A DNA stretch of 10,045 nucleotides from Achromobacter sp. Its GTDB lineage: Bacteria > Pseudomonadota > Gammaproteobacteria > Burkholderiales > Burkholderiaceae_B. Below the pieces are notes generated by a model. It saw only the letters and a list, made by a program, of their open reading frames with translations. It was not told where the DNA came from and did not search any database. The stretch lies in contig DMTA01000379.1 in NCBI GenBank assembly GCA_003454835.1, positions 1 through 10,045 of the forward strand. Direction: 5' to 3'. Positions within the stretch are counted from its first letter, which is position 1; each line of letters opens with the position of its first letter. The position numbers and the translations under genes are program-made. This document shows positions 6,792 to 10,045 of this stretch, piece by piece.

Positions 6792-7145
6792 ATGGCTGGA
6801 ACGTCATTGCGGGTTGCGGCGGGCGTGGGGCTGCTGTCGCTGGCGGCGCTTGCCGCGTGCGGCAAGAAAGAAGCCTATCCGCCCGAGGTCCAGCGCGAGA
6901 CCTACAGCTCGTGCGTCGCCGGCTTTAAATCCCGGGTTCAGGCGTCGCCGGAAGTCGACGCGAAGGCCGCCAGTTATTGCAATTGCATGGTCGACGGCTT
7001 GCAGAAATCCGTGCCGTACGAGGAGTTCAAGCAGCTGGACCAGCTGCTGGCGACCAAGAGCGCCACGCCGGACAGAGAACGGCTGAGCAAGGGCGTGACC
7101 GACGTGGTCAATGCCTGCTTGAAGCGCGAAATGCCCAAGGGCTGA
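6792..7145 (+). CDS. Small four-cysteine lipoprotein, function unknown
   Basis: A 117-aa lipoprotein precursor. The signal peptide runs from M1 to A22, with lipobox LAAC at 20-23; C23 would be lipidated, and the following Gly allows export to the outer membrane. The mature part is helical and charged, with four more cysteines placed C41, C63, C65 (YCNCMVD) and C109, suggesting two disulfides in the periplasm. The ATG at 6792 has a CAGGAG ribosome site (6779-6784) and gives the cleanest signal peptide; longer in-frame starts would overlap the LysR gene and bury the signal. The YC.C helix pattern is familiar from small uncharacterised proteobacterial envelope proteins, but I know of no role. 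The gene converges with the zinc-ribbon gene across 35 bp. Confidence 0.85.
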   Translation: MAGTSLRVAAGVGLLSLAALAACGKKEAYPPEVQRETYSSCVAGFKSRVQASPEVDAKAASYCNCMVDGLQKSVPYEEFKQLDQLLATKSATPDRERLSKGVTDVVNACLKREMPKG

Positions 7146-7180
7146 CGGCCCTATTGCCGAATGCAGTTGCCGGGCGCGCG

Positions 7181-8467
7181 TCAGGTGCACTGCCAAAGGT
7201 GCCCGCTGACGCGGCAGGCGGCGCACCAGAAGGTGTAGTTGCAGCCGCCACTGCCCCACAGCCATTCGCCGCCGTCCTCTTGCGGCAGGCCGGAGTCCAG
7301 CTGCATGGCCAGCGGCATGTCCTCGCCGCAGTCGGGACACGCCGGGTAGTTGGCGGATTGCACCCAGCTCGGTGCGCCGCCGACCCGGCTGAGGTTCTGG
7401 CGGCCATTGGACTCGCCCCAGTCCTGCCAATGCCAGCGCGCCGGCGCCTTGAACAGCGCTACGTCGGCTGCCAGCAGCGGACTCGCGACGAAGTCCGGCG
7501 TCAAGGGGGCGTCGCGTTGCTGGCTGGGATGCATCTGCGGCGCGCCGTCCTTGGTGTGGCGAAAGAATAGGGCGCCGTCCGTTTCCCAACCCTGGCATGA
7601 CAGGCAGGTCGCGAATTCAATGGCGCTGTGGCTATCGATGCCGGCCGCGGCGGGATCTTGAATGGCCAGCAGCTGGTGCAGGGGGCCGTGGCACAGGCCG
7701 CAGCGGCCCGCTGATGTGCCGCCCATGCGTACCTGCACGCTGCCCGTTGATTCGGGGCTCCACGTCGGATGTGCGCGCTGAACCTCGCGCCGCCACGCCG
7801 GCTGTTGCGCCAGCATGGATTTGCGTTGCGAGGCGCTGAAGGCTATGTGCAGCGGCTGTTCGCCGTGCAGGGCGCGCAGGCCGCCTTCGTGTTCCGTATA
7901 GCCCGCCTGCTGAAGCCACGACGCGGCGTCGGGGTGGCCGGCCTCGGGAAACAGGCGGCGCCAGGCGGCATACGCCGCCTGCGGCCGGCGCGACCGCAGC
8001 AATGCGACAGCGCGCGCGTGGCCTGGACCTCCTTCGGAAAGGTCGTCGTCAAGCCTGTGCAGCCAGTCGTGCAACGTGGCGTCGTCAAGGGCGCGCCATG
8101 CGAGATCGGCCGCGTACTCCGGGCCGCCGTCGTCGTCTTGCACGGCGGTCAGCAGCCGCTCCCATTCCGGAGCAAAGGCTTCGGGATGCTGGACCGCTGC
8201 GGAATCCAGGATCGCGCGCGCCAGTTCGGAATCCGCGCCGCGCCGCCAGACCTCGCCGACCGTGGCCACATAGGACTCGTCGTCCATCAGATCCAGCGCG
8301 GCGTCGATGAAGGTGGCGTGCTTGAGCGGTCTGTCGAGCGCCTGCAGCACCAGATCGGCCAGCGCCGCGGGCGCATCACGCCGCAATTGCAGCATTTGCG
8401 CCATGGGGTCGTTGTTCTTCCAACCCAGGCGCTCGTAGGCGTCAAGAATCTCGGTGGCGGTTTTCAT
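7181..8467 (-). CDS. 428-aa cysteine-rich protein with DUF1963-like C-terminal part
   Basis: A soluble, acidic protein in two parts. Residues 1 to about 210 are alpha-helical and repeat-like (LLQLRR/ALADLVLQAL/AALDLMDD/RAILDSAAV type helices), suggestive of a HEAT-like scaffold. Residues 250-428 hold four CxxC pairs: C256/C259, C288/C291, C377/C380 and C415/C418, plus C409 and C427, which could make two zinc-ribbon sites. Between them GGAPSWVQ (363-370) matches the GGxPxWxQ motif of the YwqG/DUF1963 group as I recall it, and the end reads GSGGCNYTFWCAACRVSGHLWQCT in two blocks around C409 and C415. I start it at ATG 8467 (MKTATEILDAYERLGW); ATG 8482 adds five residues and has no better ribosome site. 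Function is unknown. Membership in DUF1963 is moderately sure; a zinc role is inference. Confidence 0.85.
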   Translation of the reverse strand: MKTATEILDAYERLGWKNNDPMAQMLQLRRDAPAALADLVLQALDRPLKHATFIDAALDLMDDESYVATVGEVWRRGADSELARAILDSAAVQHPEAFAPEWERLLTAVQDDDGGPEYAADLAWRALDDATLHDWLHRLDDDLSEGGPGHARAVALLRSRRPQAAYAAWRRLFPEAGHPDAASWLQQAGYTEHEGGLRALHGEQPLHIAFSASQRKSMLAQQPAWRREVQRAHPTWSPESTGSVQVRMGGTSAGRCGLCHGPLHQLLAIQDPAAAGIDSHSAIEFATCLSCQGWETDGALFFRHTKDGAPQMHPSQQRDAPLTPDFVASPLLAADVALFKAPARWHWQDWGESNGRQNLSRVGGAPSWVQSANYPACPDCGEDMPLAMQLDSGLPQEDGGEWLWGSGGCNYTFWCAACRVSGHLWQCT

Positions 8468-8577
8468 GGGCCGGTCCAGCATTGATCGAGCCGGGAGGAT
8501 ATCCGATGGCGCCGTTTGCCGCGGACCGGCGACGTCGGCCGGGGCCTGACCCAGCGGCGATCTATGCCGGGCCCGCG

Positions 8578-9066
8578 CTAGCGCGCCCGCTTCGTCGACA
8601 CGTCCGTATGTGTGCCGCGATCCAGATCCGCGCCAAGCGGCCTGTCCCAAGCGGGCAGGGTCTGCAATTCCTGGCTGACTTCGCCCGCTTCGATGCGCCG
8701 CGCAATGTCATCCAGCAATTGCGTGCGCGTGGCGAATCCCCGGCCCTGCAGATCGCGCGCGAACAGACGGTAGCGCAGATTGGGTTCGGCGCCTTTCATC
8801 ACACCCAGATTCAGGATGTGGCCTTGCTCGTTGCGCAATAGCAGATGGCCGGGGCGGGCATAGATGCGGTAAATGCGCCAGGGCGACGAGATGGCAGCGT
8901 GACTGGGATATGGGTTGCGACCCGGGTCGCGACCCGGGTCGGTCCCGGGAACGAACCCGGGGCCGCGCCGGATGACGCCATGTCCGCCGGACGGCGGTGG
9001 CTTCGAAGGAAGGCGCTTGATGCACGCGTTGGCGAATCGGGCGATGGATCTTCCGAAAGCGCTCAC
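8578..9066 (-). CDS. Hypothetical protein with xxPG repeat, GTG start
   Basis: A 162-aa basic protein. Its first 20 residues are basic and amphipathic (MSAFGRSIARFANACIKRLP). A proline/glycine-rich stretch follows at about 22-54, in which four-residue units FVPG-TDPG-RDPG-RNP repeat. A more ordinary domain comes last, from about 62 (PWRIYRIYARPGHLLL) to 150, with a helix LLDDIARRIEAGEVSQEL. No motif I can name is present. The GTG start at 9066-9064 is supported by its overlap with the TGA stop (9065-9063) of the small reading frame upstream, forming GTGA, a usual mark of translational coupling. The gene precedes the 428-aa gene on the same strand by 110 bp and may be co-transcribed. The low-complexity middle and lack of a known family keep confidence moderate. 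Confidence 0.6.
   Translation of the reverse strand: MSAFGRSIARFANACIKRLPSKPPPSGGHGVIRRGPGFVPGTDPGRDPGRNPYPSHAAISSPWRIYRIYARPGHLLLRNEQGHILNLGVMKGAEPNLRYRLFARDLQGRGFATRTQLLDDIARRIEAGEVSQELQTLPAWDRPLGADLDRGTHTDVSTKRAR
8917..8962. repeat. 12-bp tandem repeat with CCCGGG cores
   Basis: GCGACCCGGGTC occurs twice exactly (8917-8928, 8929-8940), followed by diverged copies GGTCCCGGGAAC (8941-8952) and a partial GAACCCGGG (8953-8961). Each copy centres on the palindrome CCCGGG. It lies inside the 162-aa gene and encodes its four-residue xxPG units without disturbing the frame. Confidence 0.85.
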
Positions 9067-9251
9067 GCAACGCCCGCCGCTATCGCGGGAAAATCGATCG
9101 GGCGGGGGGCTGGCGGCAGGGGCTGGCGCTGAATGACCACGGGTTTTTCCTCATATGGCGATACGTCGAGGCGACGCGCGTTCAAGCACCACGCGACCAG
9201 CATACGCGCTTTAGGCGGCCGGCCTGCGCGCTGAGTTGATTGGTTACTCAT
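9063..9251 (-). CDS. Possible small protein (62 aa) coupled to the xxPG gene
   Basis: From ATG 9251-9249 a frame of 62 aa runs MSNQSTQRAGRPPKARMLVA at its start, then CLNARRLDVSPYEEKPVVIQ and a proline-rich end (PLPPAPRPIDFPAIAAGVA). The middle looks protein-like. The TGA stop overlaps the GTG start of the next gene (GTGA at 9066-9063), the best argument that it is real. No ribosome site is evident upstream of this ATG or of the internal one at 9203, and I recognise no family. The start lies only 15 bp from the -35 of the cold-shock promoter pointing the other way. If it is not a gene, 9067-9266 is an unassigned spacer. Confidence 0.42.
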   Translation of the reverse strand: MSNQSTQRAGRPPKARMLVAWCLNARRLDVSPYEEKPVVIQRQPLPPAPRPIDFPAIAAGVA

Positions 9252-9266
9252 TAAGCACAAAGCGCG

Positions 9267-9295
9267 TTGACTTCCCCCTGCACGCCGCCCATAGT
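9267..9295 (+). promoter_or_regulatory. Sigma70 promoter of the cold-shock gene
   Basis: TTGACT (9267-9272) and CATAGT (9290-9295) are separated by 17 bp, matching the -35 consensus at five of six positions and the -10 at four of six. It is the best-looking promoter in the window. Transcription would begin near 9302, leaving a leader of about 125 nt before the cold-shock start codon, as is typical for csp genes. Confidence 0.65.
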
Positions 9296-9301
9296 GGCTT
9301 T

Positions 9302-9426
9302 GAGCCTTTTCGAGCATCGTGATTTTCGTCCGGTCTTGCACCCTTCGTGGGGCGCCTCATTGTTCGCGATCCCTTCCTTGACTGGCCTCATTTCGCGGGT
9401 TTGCCCGCATTCAAAGGAAAGCGTCA
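9302..9426 (+). promoter_or_regulatory. Long 5' leader of the cold-shock mRNA with hairpin near the ribosome site
   Basis: The predicted untranslated leader of about 125 nt contains no convincing frame of its own. It is pyrimidine-rich (several CTT/TTC/CCTT stretches) and ends with a small hairpin, GCGGG (9395-9399) and CCCGC (9404-9408) with a TTTG loop, just before the ribosome site AAAGGAAA (9413-9420). Leaders of cspA-type genes are known to control translation by temperature-dependent folding; that this one does so is inference. Confidence 0.5.
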
Positions 9427-9630
9427 ATGGAAACCGGAATTGTGAAGTGGTTCAACGATGCCAAGGGTTTTGGCTTCATCATGCCCGAGGACGGCGGCAA
9501 GGATCTGTTCGCGCACTTCTCGGAGATCGTCAGCGACGGCCACAAGGTGCTCGTTGAAAACCAGCGTGTCAGCTATGTGACCGCGCAAGGCGCCAAGGGC
9601 CCTCACGCGACGCAGATCCGCGCATTGTGA
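9427..9630 (+). CDS. CspA-family cold-shock protein
   Basis: A 67-aa single cold-shock domain that binds single-stranded RNA and DNA and acts as an RNA chaperone in the cytoplasm. [15 protein letters not shown] (4-18) carries W8, F9 and RNP1 (KGFGFI, 13-18); RNP2 is LFAHF (27-31). The rest ([21 protein letters not shown]) is standard, and the length is normal. Start ATG 9427 has a strong AAAGGAAA ribosome site. A sigma70 promoter and a leader of about 125 nt precede it. Whether it is cold-induced or one of the constitutive paralogues cannot be told from the protein. A small gene follows 42 nt later, probably on the same transcript. Confidence 0.97.
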   Translation: METGIVKWFNDAKGFGFIMPEDGGKDLFAHFSEIVSDGHKVLVENQRVSYVTAQGAKGPHATQIRAL

Positions 9631-9657
9631 CCGGCGGCCGCCGAGGCCTTTCGGTCA
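9628..9657 (+). other. Intercistronic palindrome between csp and next gene
   Basis: TGACCG (9628-9633, including the csp stop) pairs with CGGTCA (9652-9657), and the perfect palindrome CGGCGGCCGCCG (9632-9643) lies inside. There is no T-run, so it is more likely an RNA-processing or stability structure than a terminator; it may make the downstream gene less expressed than csp. Confidence 0.4.
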
Positions 9658-9672
9658 GACATTGGAGGTTCC

Positions 9673-9930
9673 ATGTTTCATAACAATATGGTCTACAAGG
9701 GCTATCGGCTTACGGCAAGTGTGTCGCGGGTTGCGATCGGCAACGCGCGCCGGCCGGCCTTTACCGCAACCGTCGCCGTGGAATTGGCGGGTGATCGGGA
9801 CCGGCTCGGCGAGCCGCATGCCGTGCCGCTTTTCGACGCCGGCGGGTTCGTCGCCACGCCCGGCATGGCGGTCGACGCCGCGATCACGCATGGCCGGCTG
9901 ATGGTGGATTCGCATTCTCGGGCAGATTGA
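9673..9930 (+). CDS. Small hypothetical protein downstream of cold-shock gene
   Basis: An 85-aa soluble protein with no signal peptide or membrane segment. The pattern YKGYRLTASVSRVA (8-21), FTATVAVELAGD (30-41) and a C-terminal AAITHGRLMVDSH suggests a mostly beta fold. I cannot name its family. ATG 9673 is preceded by a strong GGAGGT (9664-9669), which with the intact frame argues that it is translated. It lies 42 nt after the cold-shock gene and before a shared terminator, so it is likely co-transcribed with csp; a role in the same stress response is only suggested by position. A second ATG at codon 6 is a possible alternative start. Confidence 0.72.
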   Translation: MFHNNMVYKGYRLTASVSRVAIGNARRPAFTATVAVELAGDRDRLGEPHAVPLFDAGGFVATPGMAVDAAITHGRLMVDSHSRAD

Positions 9931-9969
9931 CGGCGCGACACGCGCCGCCGGGCAGCGCGAATCGCTGCC
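9931..9969 (+). other. Two perfect tandem hairpins after the last gene
   Basis: Directly after the stop codon, CGGCGCG (9931-9937) pairs with CGCGCCG (9941-9947) around an ACA loop. Then GGCAGCG (9951-9957) pairs with CGCTGCC (9963-9969) around CGAAT. Both stems are perfect 7-bp matches. Neither is followed by Ts; the terminator comes 24 nt later. They could protect the 3' end or be part of a 3'-derived small RNA. Confidence 0.6.
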
Positions 9970-9992
9970 GATGAACGGCGCAATTGCCAGAC

Positions 9993-10027
9993 CGGGCCGT
10001 CCGCGTTACGCGGGGGCGGCCCGTTTT
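9993..10027 (+). terminator. Rho-independent terminator of the csp operon
   Basis: CGGGCCG (9993-9999) pairs with CGGCCCG (10017-10023), and inside it CCGCG (10001-10005) pairs with CGCGG (10009-10013) around a TTA loop, with a small internal bulge. TTTT follows at 10024-10027. This is a strong GC stem with a short T-tail, correctly placed for the cold-shock operon. Confidence 0.82.
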
Positions 10028-10045
10028 CATGTTGGGCTGACGTGG

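Noticed and set aside
8483..8650. Longer N-terminus for the 428-aa protein
   Set aside because: The extra residues are low in protein character and no ribosome site supports them; the MKTATEILDAYERLGW start looks natural.
8917..8962. CRISPR or plasmid-iteron interpretation of the 12-bp repeats
   Set aside because: No spacers, the repeats are contiguous, in frame and inside a coding region, and there is no replication gene nearby.

Overview
The window is GC-rich, densely coding chromosomal DNA, most likely from a Burkholderiales bacterium of the Alcaligenaceae (Achromobacter/Bordetella type). This is inferred from a lone Bug-type periplasmic receptor beside a LysR regulator, a TctD-like response regulator, a PhaB-like reductase homologue, and a GC-rich intergenic palindrome of a kind common in this order. 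There is no phage, transposon, CRISPR array, rRNA or tRNA.

Left part (1-2890). The 5' two thirds of an OmpR/TctD-type response regulator gene runs leftwards off the window. It is separated by a palindromic interspersed repeat from a rightward pair: a CitMHS citrate-metal symporter and, 41 nt later, a 246-aa short-chain dehydrogenase aligned end to end with PhaB. This SDR has lost the catalytic Tyr and two Gly of the nucleotide-binding motif, and it is the most unusual protein in the window. A citrate-sensing system controlling its own uptake operon is the natural reading of this layout.

Middle part (2888-6714). A small hypothetical gene, then a leftward operon of a cytoplasmic-looking sulfatase (upstream) and a Bug solute-binding protein (downstream). 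A LysR regulator diverges from the sulfatase across 101 bp. Together they look like a regulated unit for capture and desulfation of an organic sulfate ester, though the substrate cannot be read from the sequence.

Right part (6792-10045). A small four-cysteine lipoprotein, convergent with a 428-aa protein carrying four CxxC pairs and a DUF1963-like motif. A leftward pair of short hypothetical genes follows, joined by a GTGA stop/start overlap; one carries an xxPG repeat encoded by 12-bp tandem repeats. Finally a cold-shock gene has a good sigma70 promoter and a leader of about 125 nt, is followed by a small hypothetical gene, and the unit ends in two perfect hairpins plus an intrinsic terminator.

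No clearly new multi-gene system stands out. The best leads are the altered SDR in the citrate-transporter operon, the coupled small-gene pair opposite the cold-shock gene, and the structured 3' end of the cold-shock transcript.
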